A DNA stretch of 64,000 nucleotides from Amyloporia xantha (GCA_036971615.1 JAYKKR010000004.1:744001-808000); one strand, 5' to 3'. Counted from the stretch's first letter, positions 1 through 11,936 are shown. Notes: generated by a model from the sequence alone, not told the origin. Made by a program: numbers and translations.

Positions 1-625
1 TTGGGCGGCGCTCATGGTCGACGTGTGGCTCTGCCGCGCCGCTTCGGCGAATTCTTTCGTGTTCGCTTTCTGCTGTCTTGGAAAGGGCGTATACGCTCCA
101 TGCTCCGTGCATTCGTGTGCAGGTGCTGTGTGTGCCGTTCTCTTCTGTCTGTGTTGCTTCATTGTCATCCGCTGATGGCTCTATGTCCTCGTGGCAGGTA
201 CTATTGCGGTGCATGCCCTTCCAGTGTTCCTGTGTACTGTACCATTGCATTCTCGATGAAATGCATCTTCCACAGTGTATCTGCCATTGCTGAATTTCCC
301 GTGATGTGTGGTTCCCAATTGAGTGCTTGTGTCGCTCCATGACAGTGTTCATTAGTATGATGGGTTCGTCTTCAAGTCTGAGTCAACATCATACATCAGC
401 AAAATCAAACATTTGTATTGTTTACCTTTTTCTCCTTATTTGGACTTGATGTCTTGTGTAAGGAAAATAAGACAATCTATAATGCGAGCGTGTCTTGCCC
501 CAATGCGATCGACACTCTTTCTGAGTCCTTTGATGCCTTAGTTTCCTTTTCTGGTAACATAAGACGCAACAAGACAAAAAAGGAAAATAATAAAACATGT
601 TGATTTTGCTGATGTAGTGGAAGGC
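1..625. other. left-edge sequence without a supported gene
   Basis: I see no gene here. Short open frames exist on the + strand (1-342 and 418-603), but they lack recognisable motifs, and the second is AT-rich and repetitive. The last five bases before the adjacent LTR element (626-630, ttgtc) are the target-site duplication of that element. The stretch may be the end of a gene or repeat lying outside the window. Confidence 0.5.
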
Positions 626-630
626 TTGTC

Positions 631-934
631 TGTTGAACGATCAGTTTCCAACTATAGTAGTCGCACTTCCATACTTGGTAGTCAGTACTTACTCATTTCT
701 ATGATGTTCTATGACGTTCCATAGTATGTTCTTGTCTTACTTCATAGGCTCCACTTTCTTACTAAGAAATCTCCACTATGATTTCATTATGACTTCATAT
801 CTTACTCAGATATTCTATAGGTTTCTAGATACGATTACTAAGGAGCCTTTCATGCATGTATATAAGCCGGGCCTTACAGCCCACTAGAATACAAGACGGA
901 TTAGTCTCCTCTCCTCTATAGTCTGCGCTCAACA
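631..934 (+). repeat. 5' LTR of the copia element
   Basis: 304 bp, beginning TGTTGAACGA and ending GCTCAACA, so the ends form a short TGTTGA/TCAACA inverted repeat. A TATATAA box at 859-865 lies about 70 bp before the LTR end and fits a U3 core promoter. The copy at 6108-6411 looks the same base for base. Confidence 0.96.
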
Positions 935-950
935 GGTTATGAGCCCCGCG
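935..950 (+). other. primer-binding site (initiator tRNA-Met type)
   Basis: The bases just after the 5' LTR read GGTTATGAGCCCCG. They are complementary to the anticodon stem-loop of initiator tRNA-Met, which contains GGGCUCAUAACC in eukaryotes. Pairing with the anticodon arm rather than the 3' acceptor end is the half-tRNA priming mode known from Drosophila copia. Assignment of the tRNA rests on recalled family knowledge; the complementarity is seen. Confidence 0.8.
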
Positions 951-1838
951 CTCTAATCTGTCTGACTACTGTGCAGTCATCTGTCTTCACTCTTCTATTT
1001 GCGCTTTCACTTTCACTTTTGCGCATTTACCCCTTCTATTGCCTTCTTCTTATAAGGCCCCTTAGTAGACTACGTAAGTACACAGTCCTTAGTTTTGTGA
1101 CGAACTCTTGGGAGTCTGCACTTCAGTGGGCGGCTCTTAGAGGTCCAAATCCTCTCCTGGGAATAAGGCACCTTACGCGAAATAGTCAAAGGCGTAACAG
1201 GGCCCTCAGGCAACTGCGAAGCAAAACTCTGCGGCTCCATAGGTAGCTGTAGATAGAAGTACTATACAGTAGCTAGCTAGGCCTTGGGCAATACCCTCTG
1301 CGGCATAGTCTCGTCTCGATCGCTCACTTCCCTCGACTCTACCCTGCGTCTTGGCTATTTCGGCTAGCTGGGACAAAGGTTCACTTCAATAAGTGTCCAT
1401 CTTTGAGCTAGAGACGTTGACTTCTTCATCAGAAGCAGCTGATCCAGTGGCAGATCAATCTCAGTCAGGCGACTCAGAGGGATCTTCACCAGAGCCAGTA
1501 CAGCTTATATCTGTCTACCCAACAGATTATAGCTGGAAATTCCCTTACGCAGGCGATTATATTGGTGGTCTTACAAGCGACGATCTTGGTTATTCTCCAT
1601 ACAATATTGAAAGTAACTCTCTTAGTCACACTGACAGTGAAGAGTACTTTCCAAACCTCTCCATTACATTTTGGGCTATACTTCTTCGATCCGATCCTTT
1701 TGATCAAGAAGTTAAAGAGGTTAAACCAGATCGATCGCCTCCATCAATTCCTCAATCAATTCCATCAATTCCTCGATCACCTTCCATCGCCTATCTCCTT
1801 CAGTCTGACACTCGCCCTGACATTTTATTCTGATTGCC
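951..1838 (+). other. long leader of the copia element with an unexplained open frame
   Basis: About 0.9 kb separates the primer-binding site from the gag ATG. It holds a 146-codon open frame (1393-1833) without an ATG at its start. It is rich in Ser, Pro, Asp and Glu, has short repeats of the type PSIP near its end, and stops six bases before the gag ATG. I recognise no domain. It may be leader RNA carrying packaging signals, or an accessory frame reached by splicing or re-initiation. Confidence 0.4.
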
Positions 1839-4800
1839 ATGGATCCCTCCAAGATTCCTACCTCCACCATTCCCATTTTTGATGGCACAAACTATATTGC
1901 CTGGTCTAACGCCATGAGAGGTGTTTTTAGATGGTCTGGTTCCTGGAACATTGTTGAAGGGAATTCAGGCACACCTCTTCCTCGTCCTACTGCTGCAGCT
2001 GCTGGAGAAGACCTCCCTACAATCCAGGCTGCTTGGGATGAGAAAATGACAAGGCACTTGGTTTAATGACCATCTATATTTCCTCCTCGCTACAATTCCT
2101 CATTGGCAATACTACCACTGCTGCTGCAGCGTGGAAAGCAATTAAAGATCAGTATGCCAAACCTGGTGCTGTTGGTGCATTCGTCTACTTCCAACAATTA
2201 TTCAATACTCGCTTTGACGATGCCCAACCTCTTCGCCCTCAGATAACAGCACTTGAGGAAATTCGTAGTCGTACCGTTGATGCTGGGATTGCCATCTCAG
2301 ATCAATTTGCTGCCCTCATTATTGTCAATGCCTTGCCCAATTCTTATCAGACCATTGCTTCGACTCTGCTGGCTACAGTTACAGACCTTTCTACACTTAA
2401 ACCAGCAGATGTCATCCCCAAAATTATTGAGGAAGAAGCTAGACGTCAGGCCTCTAAAAATGCTAATGTCTCTCGCGTCTCGTCGACTACTCGTCTCCCA
2501 AAGAAATGTAATATCTGCGGGAAGACTAATCATTCGACTGAGAACCATTGGCCTGATGGAAAGCCACCTCAAAAGGGGAATAAGCAGGGCAAAGGCAAGG
2601 GCAAGCAAGGCGGTAATCAAGGTGGAAATAATAAGGGAAGTGGACAGAATCATGGTCAAAATAGTGGTAATAATGGAGCTTCACAAGGACAGGGACAGAA
2701 TTCTGGTGCAAAAGTCAATAATCTTCTTATAGAATCTGTACCAGATGTAACGGTAGCATCTTCTTCGTCCAAATCAATTGATCTTTCCCTGTACCATGTG
2801 GGAGATGAGATCGCAAGATGGATGGTTGATTCAGGTTGCACTTCACATGTCACAAACATCTTTGAAGATTTTGATCACTATCATGAATTTCCAGTACCTG
2901 GTCATGCGCACTTAGCCGGCGCAGATAAGACCATAGATATCAAAGGTGTTGGAATAGTTCTTCTGCGACATCAGAATAGTGACGGAATCATTGTCAACCT
3001 GACTCTTAAATCTGTCCTTTATATTCCTGAAGCGTCTCATCGTTTCTTTGCTCCACGCACCATTATTGACCAAGGAGGCTGCTATAGTGCCCATGGGGAC
3101 ACTATGAATTTTTGGGCAGGCTCCAAACCAGGTGAGAACCTAATCCTCACTGCGCGATCAAGCCATGATGGTTCAGGTTTCTATTGGCTTGAAACCAAAG
3201 TGTTTCATCCAAACACCCGGTCTCAGACTCTGCAATCTGTGGAAGCTGACTATGACTTGTGGCATCAACGGTTTGGTCATGCGGGACGTAACACTATTCG
3301 TCAATTGCCTAATCATGTTAATGGCGCACCAGATAGTCTTTCTTCAGCACCAAAGTCTGATCCTTGTGCTGGTTGTGCGCTTGGCAAGTCCCACAGACAA
3401 CCATTCCCACTCTCTTCTACTCGCGCTTCTAAACCATTGGAACTTATTCACTCAGATCTCGTCGAGATGCCATCTCTGTCTATTGATGGTTTCAAATATT
3501 GCGTCACATTTCTTGACGACTTCTCCTCATTTGGTGTCATGTATTACCTTAAGCGGAAATCTGATGCTCTCACCTGCTTTAAAAGTTATCGAGCATGGGG
3601 GGAAACTCAGCTTTCTACGCGACTTAAGCGTTTCCGCTCTGACAGAGGAGGAGAATTTATGGGTGAAGAGTTCACACAATATTTACATGAAAATGGTATT
3701 GAGCGCGAGGCATCTATGCCACAAAGTCCACAACAGAATGGACGTGCAGAACGTTGGCAGCAAACTATTGTAGAAAAAGCAGAAGCTATGCGTCATCATG
3801 CTGGTTTATCCACAGGCTTCTGGAAACTTGCTGTTGAAACTGCCGTTCATATTTACAATCGTCAGCCATTCCGCAGAGCACACTGGCGTACTCCCATTGA
3901 ATTATGGAATGGTACTGTTCCAGATGTGTCGTACTTTAGAGTCTTTGGATGCCTAGCCTATGTACATGTTCAGAAGGAGCGACGCCAGGATAAGCTCACG
4001 GCTCGAGCTAAACCTATGGTGTTCGTCGGCTATGAACCTGGATCAAAGGGGTATCGATTCTGGGATAAAGATAGCCGCTCCATTGTTTTATCGCGTGATG
4101 CGGTATTCAATGAGAGATCCTTTCCGAACAAAAGTGCGAATCCTATTCCCGCTGCCCAACAACCGCATGAGCCGCCCGTTCCTGTAGCTCCAGCACCACA
4201 GCCGGCCCTGCCGCTTGGTGATGATGATGCTAATAGGCCTGAACCGGATGCTGACTTGCCTCCACATCCGGGACCACCACCAGAACCACCTAGAAACCCA
4301 TCTCCTCCACCTCGTCCACCTTCTCCAGATGAGCCTCCAGTACCACAACCTCCTCCATTTGTACCTAGACGCTCTACTCGGTCAACCGCTGGTAGACCTC
4401 CACCACGGCCTGACAATGCGTATGGTGATCGTCACCCTGCAGCTATACAGCGTGACATTGATCAAGGAGGTGGTTTACCTGACGTCATGGAGAATCTCAT
4501 CTCAGATCTTCCAGTAGAGTTTATTCTCAACGCCGATCCTCAGTACGGACCTTTTCCACAATCTTATCAGGAAGCGATCTCTCGCCCTGATCGGACTCAG
4601 TGGGAGGCCGCTATGCAGGAAGAGATAGACTCTCAAATGGAGAATGGTACATGGGAGTTAGTCGACTTACCTCCTGGACGTAAGGCAGTACCTTGTCGTT
4701 GGGTTTACACTATTAAACCTGGTGGTAGATACAAAGCTCGGCTTGTAGCCAAAGGCTTTAAACAGGTCAAAGGCATCGATTATGATGAAATATTCTCCCC

Positions 4801-6081
4801 TGTCGCTCGTTTTGAATCTATAAGATTCTTACTCGCCCATGCTGCTCTTAATGATTGGGAGGTAGAGGCTATGGATGTAAAGACAGCATTCTTATATGGC
4901 GAATTAGACGAGGAGATATATATGGAGCAACCAGAAGGCTTTAAAGTCCCTGGTCAGGAACACAAAGTTTGCCGTCTTTTGAAGGCTATTTATGGTCTTA
5001 AACAGGCTGGCAGACAGTGGAATAAAAACTCCACAATGCGTTGTTGGAACTAGGGTTCACACGTACATATTCTGATGCGGGTATTTATGTGTATCGTCAT
5101 CATGGGGGATTTAATACTTGTCGTATATGTTGACGATCTATTGCCAATTGGGTCTGATTGGCGTCAGATTGCATGGCTTAAAGGTTGTCTTCAGAAGCGA
5201 TTTAATGTTCGTGATCTTGGGCCTGTAGAATCTTTTCTAGGCATGCGGATTACTCGAGATAGATCATCCAGAAACATTTGGCTTGATCAGTCTAAATACA
5301 TTGAAGAGACACTCGAGCGATTCCAAATGCTAGATGCAGCACCCACACGAACTCCCCTTCCATTTGGCGTACACCTTGTCAAAGCAGATCCTTCATATGA
5401 AGTTGATGCCGCCCTTCGTTCAAAGTACCAGCAGCTCATTGGTTCACTTTTGTGGATCGCCTTAGGCACTCGTCCAGATATAGCCTATGCAGTTAATCGC
5501 CTTTCCCAATATTCTGCTAAGCCTACAATGCAACATTATAAAGCCGCACAATATATTCTTCGTTATTTGAACGGTTCACGTTCACTTCGGCTTTGCTACA
5601 AAGGCAGCGGATTATCTGGACTCATAGGTTATTCTGACTCTGATTGGGCTGAGAACAAGGACGATAGGCATTCAACTAGTGGCTTTGTCTTCTTCATGGC
5701 AGATGCTGCTATTTCATGGGTCTCGCGGCGACAAAGACTGTCGCTCTGTCTTCAACAGAAGCAGAGTACATGGCGTTGTCCGACTCTTGTCGACAATTAG
5801 CCTGGCTTCAGACTCTTCAGTCTGAGATTGGTTTTAAGCCGCAAAATGCCACACCTTTATGCATTGATAATAATGGTAGCATTTTTCTTGCGGTTAATCC
5901 AGCTCATGACAGAAGAACCAAGCACATTGATATTCGGTACCACTTTTGCAGAGAGTTCATTGAAAACGGTCATGTCGATCTTTTCTTTGTACCTACTGCT
6001 GAGCAAAGGGCCGATGTCCTTACTAAGAATTTATCTTTCTCTATTCATGAGAAATTTGTACATAGTCTTGGACTAGAGTAG
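1839..6081 (+). pseudogene. copia gag-pol polyprotein, frame broken at four base runs
   Basis: Domains in order: gag N-terminus (1839-2050) and UBN2-type gag (2050-2500); a zinc-knuckle-like CX2CX4HX4H (last ligand His, not the usual Cys) near 2510; aspartic protease with DSGCTSHV near 2828; gag-pre-integrase HQRFGH...CAGC near 3265-3380; integrase with HSDL, SDRGGEF and NGRAER as the D, D and E sites (3450-3755); a Pro-rich linker (4140-4430); reverse transcriptase from ARLVAKGF to YVDDL (4735-5140); RNase H with SDSDW and STEAEYMAL (5635-5790); stop at 6079. A one-base change is needed at 2051-2054 (missing base), 5024-5028 (A5 for A6), 5104-5108 (G5 for G4) and 5733-5735 (A3 for A4). Apart from these the protein looks full length, about 1,400 residues. 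Confidence 0.92.
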
Positions 6082-6100
6082 TTAGCGACTATCTAGTTGA

Positions 6101-6107
6101 GTGGGAG
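6101..6107 (+). other. polypurine tract of the copia element
   Basis: The heptamer GTGGGAG sits directly before the 3' LTR and is the expected plus-strand primer site. The same heptamer precedes the 3' LTR of the gag-only element near 58.8 kb. Confidence 0.75.
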
Positions 6108-6411
6108 TGTTGAACGATCAGTTTCCAACTATAGTAGTCGCACTTCCATACTTGGTAGTCAGTACTTACTCATTTCTATGATGTTCTATGACGTTCCATA
6201 GTATGTTCTTGTCTTACTTCATAGGCTCCACTTTCTTACTAAGAAATCTCCACTATGATTTCATTATGACTTCATATCTTACTCAGATATTCTATAGGTT
6301 TCTAGATACGATTACTAAGGAGCCTTTCATGCATGTATATAAGCCGGGCCTTACAGCCCACTAGAATACAAGACGGATTAGTCTCCTCTCCTCTATAGTC
6401 TGCGCTCAACA
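6108..6411 (+). repeat. 3' LTR of the copia element
   Basis: 304 bp, apparently identical to the 5' LTR at 631-934. It is followed by the second copy of the target duplication ttgtc (6412-6416). Confidence 0.96.
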
Positions 6412-6416
6412 TTGTC

Positions 6417-7051
6417 TGTGACTGCACCCAGTAATGCAGTCAATATTTAAATAGGACCCCGGCGAATCCCCCAAGAGCCTCGATCCCATTTGGTCCGAAA
6501 ATCGGCCAAAATTTCGAAAATGTTCGATCCAAAAGGCCGAATTTGGGGGGCGTAAGTCGAAATGTTCGGTGCCATAACAGTCCGAAATGTACCCCTCAGC
6601 CCGCATGTCCAATCCTATCAGGGCCGTATGGCAACAGGGACTGATCTGCTCCACCAGAGACTGCTCTGCTGTAAACAAAGAGGCCCGGCATGGGATGCCA
6701 CTCGTGTGCCTGTGCTGCCGTGCCCTCTAGGACCTCGAAAACCGCTGAGTGTCATGACTCGTATGTTGACACCTTTTTCGTATGGCGATATTTCATACAG
6801 AATTCTTTGGACATTTACTCAGCAATGGCCTACGAGTCTGCTTTCGCGTTATTCGTTCAAGATACATTTTGAAGCATGCTACTTTAAGTTCATCATTAGT
6901 GCTTTGGCATGTGCACGGAGCACTAGTTGATTACATAATACATATCGCCAACGCGAATTCGTGACTTTCACCTGTAGCGCTGCGCCGTAGGATATGATTC
7001 ACATCTGTGTTCTCTTTTGTCTTATGTTCCTTTCTTCCTGTTCATTGTTGT
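6417..7051. other. intergenic sequence with a dispersed repeat, no gene
   Basis: Between the copia element and the TIR element I find no supported gene. The left part (6444-6648) is an inverted copy of sequence at 18951-19311. Open frames of 60-122 codons overlap in several frames and show no motif. Confidence 0.5.
6444..6648 (-). repeat. dispersed repeat, copy 1 (inverted relative to 18951-19311)
   Basis: The copy begins with tatttaaataggaccccgg and ends with the complement of the segment at 18951-18972, matching in inverted order. Both ends align but the interior is shorter (205 bp against 361 bp). Translated fragments share GSRLLGDSPGSYLN. The family is unidentified; it could be a solo LTR or a non-autonomous element. 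Confidence 0.7.
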
Positions 7052-7053
7052 GG

Positions 7054-9771
7054 CATCAGGAAAAACCATATTAGTCCCAGGCTGCTCTAAGAGCATCCAA
7101 GAGCATCCTAGAGACTTCAGAGTATTCAAAGTACTCAGAGTAGCCAGAGTGCTCTTAAACTTAGTTGACATGAGATTTATTTCTCAGAGTAACCCAGAGT
7201 AACCTGAGAGTAGCCTGAGAGTACTCCTAGATGATCCTATGTAGTCTTTTGTTGTCTCTCACACCTCATTATAGTTTGTATCAGAGCACTCTCAAGGTTA
7301 CAGTATTATAATAGAATATAGCAGTATATTCACAAATAATATACACACTAAAGATAATCTAATACTAGCAGCCATAATAATTACGTCCAATGTGATAGCT
7401 CAAGACAGAAATCTCCACATTACCAAACTAATGTTATTATTCAGTATACAGTAATATAAAACACAAAGCTGAAAGACGTACACAAGATCAATGAAGATAT
7501 TTTGTTGTGTGGCCAAAATATAAGAGAATCTAATAGAAGAATTCAGGTAAAGTCCAATTAGTTGAAGGAGCAAGACAAGGTACTTACATAAGTAGTATTT
7601 AAAGCAATCAACAAAGGAATTGAGATAGAAGTGAACAACTTACCTGACATCGTCACAATCAGAATCAGTTTTTATCATGTCGCACAAGTCTGTAGATACA
7701 ATAATTTAGAGCAGCTAAGAAATGAGGAGCAAATGAACGACTTACATGTTAGGAGTATGTATTCTCATCAAAATTCGAAATTATAGATGACGACTCACCA
7801 TCCTTTACAAGTCTTACAAAAGCATGCATTCATGCACAGTGCATGTCATATCTATTAAATGTAATGGACACGTCAGCCTGAAAGGGTATTATGGACAAAC
7901 TTACATTGCTTTGCTGTCGCATGATGACAGCCAACAGCCAACCTTCAATGTTGGTGATTTGGATTGTGATTAGAGATAGAAATAGTGTCAGTTATTCATA
8001 GATACAAATAAGAATAGGAAGAAGATATGTACTTACCTGTGTCCACAATTTCTAACGACCCATATGCTCTGCCAGCACATCACCATACCTGAGGCAAATC
8101 CAGCCAGAGAGACGGCCACAGATTAGAAGTCACCAGATATAGCCCAGAGATGAGAAGAACAATCAATGAGTGAACAGAAACAAGCAGAAATGTGAAGTGG
8201 CATGAAAGAAGACGAAGCAAGGTGGGTGTTGAGGAAGAAGAGAAAGAACGACCATGAGTGCCTAATTTGGGTGTCAGTCTGTCGCGTCAAACTGACACCT
8301 GTTCTGGGAACCCTGGATTAGGGTCAGCAGGGACTTAGACGTATTTGCACTTCTCCTCAGCCATTCCTTCTTGCTGCTACCTTTCTGTATCTATGCCATC
8401 TGCTGTCTTGGATCTCACAAACTGTTGACTAGGGACTGGAGCTCACTATCTATGGCTTCTGGGCATCTTTATTCACTGGAACTTGAGTGATCACAGACGG
8501 TTGCACTGTCTCTGCTCTGCACTATCTGGGAATTTCTGTGAGTATTCCTTCTCTATTCCTTATTCCCTTGCCTTTGGGAATAGTACCAGGACTGTCTAAG
8601 CTTGCTGGGTGGAGTTTGGAAGGAGATTTGGAGGGGTTGGAGGGTTGGACATGGAATGGGCGCTTTTTTGAGGTTTTGATCAGAGGATAACTGGGGATCC
8701 ATTGTGAGTTATCCTTTCGCTTTTATACCATTCTATTCGCATTGTCAAGCCCTTCCAGACGAGCCCTTGCTCATCCGAATCCGTCCACTCCTTCGTCTTC
8801 TATTGCTGTTTTTCATTAAAAACTTCGTCTTGTCCATATCTCAGGAACCCATGGACGGTTTCCTTTGATTGTTGGATAGAATGAAAGCCCTAATCACAGG
8901 CTTTCAGACGATATATACATTGTGGGGTCCGCATCCAGCAGTTTCCATTCTATGGTCGCATTTTGAATGACCTCCTCCTCATTCTCCTATTCTTCATATG
9001 TATCCTTCTCTATCTATTCCTGCACTGATCTATCACATTATCCAACTATCTAATACTCCTTTACTCACTTATCCATCCAGTTTCAGTCTATTTCCTTGAC
9101 CAGAGTCAAGATTCTCAATTCTGAGATGCGTCTTCTCCTGTTTTATCTCTGACCCTCTGATCTCTGACTTTTGACTGTTAGCTGTCAGTGGAAAGAGGAG
9201 CTAGTGGATGGATGGAGTAGAAATGAGATAAGGAGAGGGGAATGACTGAAGCAGCACAGCAATGAGTATACACATCATGTTTTCACTTCTCCGTCTACTT
9301 TCTGCTTATCTACACTCTTTTCATACCATTCAATGTCTATATCATTCTTTTTTCTCTCTCTACTAGATCCCTGCTATCCAACAGCTCTGTGTTTGTTCTG
9401 TGAGAGTGTGCATTTCTCATAATCAATATCTCCATTATCATTTGTATGATAGATCACCTTCACATACTATATTTAAGTAAATCATCTTAATAAAGCATAG
9501 AAAGTGAAGAGAATGAAAGTAAATAGTAGAGCAACATAGCTGTTGTATATTATTCAGAAATAATGTGCTGTAGATTTAAAAAATATGCTTGAGTTGCTCA
9601 AAGAAACAGAAGCTAGCCTAGGATGCTCTGAGAAATTTGAATTATCTCAGAGCAACTCAGAGCAACTCAGGTCAACCTCAAATGCTCTGAGATAGTCTGA
9701 GTTACTCTGGGAAACCTCATATATCTCAGAGCACCCTAGGTTACCCCAGAGAAAAAGTGTTTTTCCTGATG
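7054..9771. mobile_element. non-autonomous TIR element, copy 1
   Basis: 2,718 bp bounded by the 13-bp inverted repeat CATCAGGAAAAAC and flanked by a 2-bp duplication (gg at 7052-7053 and 9772-9773). Both subterminal zones are packed with a degenerate motif related to CAGAGYAAC / CTCAGAGCA, as expected for transposase-binding arrays. A second copy lies inverted at 56768-61788. There is no long open frame. The minus strand carries six splice-donor-like GTAAGT/GTGAGT sites (8031, 7899, 7793, 7740, 7638, 7582) matched in copy 2. A short hairpin (GGTGTCAG...CTGACACC) lies near 8271-8300. The 2-bp duplication plus subterminal repeats recall CACTA/EnSpm-like elements, but the tip does not begin CACT, so the superfamily is open. 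Confidence 0.85.
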
Positions 9772-9972
9772 GGGCTCTACCAACCTTTCGAATGAAGGCT
9801 CTTCGAATTATGCATATGGTGAATAGGCCGAGTAGCAGTCAACCAAGGCCGCGGTTGCCTGTTAAGGAAGTTACTTACCTAATCACCTCAACTTGCGATC
9901 GCCACAAGTCCATTCATTCCTGCTGGGACGGAAGAAAGCTACAGTCTCGGCTTTGTGTTTGCCGCCTTGATT

Positions 9973-11936
9973 ATGCCAAATCAGCACAAGCCACTACGTG
10001 AGTAGCCTGTATGTCGCGTTTCTTATCATGCACTCTGACTGAGGCTGCACATTGAAAGCTCCCGACGATGAGGTTCGCCCATGGGTCGAATACTACTGGC
10101 GGATGGGTCTCAACGACGTTGAGTTGGTCAGTCAAGTACACGATCATATTGATCTTGACTGTTATGGATTTAGGTCAGTCTTGCACCAAGCCTTTTAACG
10201 TGAGTGTGGCCTACTTTGCACTCATCTATGATCTGTCGACAGTGTTGCTTCTCTCAAACGAAAGCGCAAAGAGTGGGGTCTAAAAAGCACACGTCAGCAG
10301 AAGCAGACCATCGAGGGGATCCACGGAGCAATTCAAGATATACGGAGCAGGTTTCCTAGCATGGGGGCGCGCACGATGGTAAGCGTGCTGCGCCAGGATT
10401 ATGGTGATATTCGAGTTCCTGAGTAAGTACTTCTCTATACTCTCGATGTTCTTACTGATTACTGCTTGTTCTAGGCAGGTGGTTGCCAACTATCTTAAAC
10501 AACTCGAGCCGGATGCCGTGCAAGCACGAAAACATAAGCGCTGGAAACGGAAGCGGTTCTGGTCGGCAGGAGTGAACGATGTCATTGCTGTTGACCAGCA
10601 TGACAAATGGCAACACTTTGGACTTTTCTTTCACATTGCAGTTGAACCGTTTGCCGGACGCATTGTTTGGCTGAAGGTCTGGTGGACAAATCATAACCCA
10701 CGCCTAATTACAAGCTTCTACATCGAGGCTGGGCGAAAGGCCGGAGGTAAGAGGATCACATTTTTTTATCATTTCATTGTCTTCTGTGTTAACATGTGGG
10801 GCTTAGGTGTTCCTCTTGTCACGCAGAGTGATCCTGGCACTGAGAATTTTGGAATCGCCAATTGTCACACCAATATCCGCCATCGCCTTGATCCATCCCT
10901 TGCGGATACCCTCCAGCATCGCTGGATGAGAAATAAGGCTAATGTAAAGCCCGAAATTGCATGGGCAGGTCTGCGACGTGGTTGGTCAGAAGGTTTTGAG
11001 AACATCTTGGATTTCGGACACCTCAATGGACTCTATGACCCGGACGAACCTATCGAAAAGTGAGTCTTTCGTGTGCTCTGAGTCGAGAGAACAGACAATG
11101 TTCAATATAGTATATCTCGCAGACTGCTTTTCCGTTGGCTGGCCATTCCATGGATTCAAGCCGAACTTGATGCGTATAAGCATAGGTTCAACACGACTTC
11201 ACGGCGAGCGGACAAAAACAAGGTGTTACCTCATGGTATCCCTGACCTCATCACAGCAAAACCGGAGCGCTTTGGCTCATGCGACTTCAAGGTAAATGTC
11301 TACATATATTTGAGTGGTTTGTATTCTAATAGATATATACAGGTCATTGTGCCTGCCGAACTTTTTGATGAGATGGAACAGAAATGGGCCCCTCCCGAGC
11401 ATCCTGTCTTCGAACTCGTTCCACCTGCATTTGCAACACTCATGCAGGAGTTGTATCCACAATTGGGATCACCTGTCGTAACGTCGCACACATTCTGGGA
11501 TGTTTATACACAATTACTAATCGCTCTACGCCATGCTCCCGAGGACTCTGCACCAATATATCAAGCATCCCGCCGAATTGAAAGTCATGAAGCTGAGGAG
11601 AATGCCGGCTTACATGATATTCCTTTACTGCCGAATCTTCGAAATCTGCGCTACGGGGCCCAAGTGGTCGGGCGAGGTGGATATTGTTACATGGGTGGGT
11701 TAGAGAAACCACCAGCTTTACCCGAAGTGATAGTAGATGAACCAGAAAGTGACAATGAAGCAGACACGAGAAGCAGTGACACGAGTTGGGACTCAGAGGA
11801 AGATGAAGATCGCCGACTCTTCGCATCTATTACAGCCGCGCGTTCATCAGGGAGCCAACCTGACAGCCATGGGCAATCATCTGATGGAAGGATTTTTGCG
11901 AGTATAACTGAGTGCAGTAGGAATATGTTCGATTAG
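9973..11936 (+). CDS. integrase-core domain protein, 7 exons
   Basis: Exons 9973-9997, 10059-10173, 10243-10422, 10475-10746, 10807-11059, 11123-11291 and 11343-11936 give an intact 535-residue protein. All six introns are 51-69 bp with standard ends. The N-terminus (PPDDEVRPWVEYYW) is followed by a basic, helix-turn-helix-like region. The retroviral-integrase-like core has AVDQHDKW (first Asp, about residue 220), TQSDPGTEN (second Asp) and a Glu in VKPEIAW 41 residues after that Asp, a D-D-E arrangement. A conserved C-terminal block contains HPVFELVPPAFATLM, followed by an acidic Ser-rich tail. This matches a single-gene family common in Agaricomycetes, unlinked to LTRs or a polymerase. Whether it is a domesticated or a mobile integrase is not known. 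The start was chosen because it splices in frame to the conserved N-terminus. Confidence 0.88.

Larger units (their letters stand above)
631..6411 (+). mobile_element. complete Ty1/copia LTR retrotransposon
   Basis: A 5.78-kb element is bounded by two 304-bp LTRs that I read as identical. It is flanked by a perfect 5-bp duplication (ttgtc at 626-630 and 6412-6416). Internal order is LTR, primer-binding site, long leader, gag, protease, integrase, reverse transcriptase, RNase H, polypurine tract, LTR. Integrase preceding reverse transcriptase defines the copia order. Identical LTRs indicate a very recent insertion. Despite this youth the gag-pol frame is broken four times, each time at a short base run (2051-2054, 5024-5028, 5104-5108, 5733-5735). 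That pattern could be assembly error as well as mutation. Otherwise all catalytic motifs are present. Confidence 0.96.

Noticed and set aside
631..6411. Ty3/gypsy assignment of the left LTR element
   Set aside because: Integrase precedes reverse transcriptase, gag is UBN2-type and the RNase H has the copia STEAEYMAL block, so it is copia.
8487..8690. 67-codon frame inside TIR element copy 1
   Set aside because: Not maintained in copy 2, where this region is interrupted and shifted; no protein signal.
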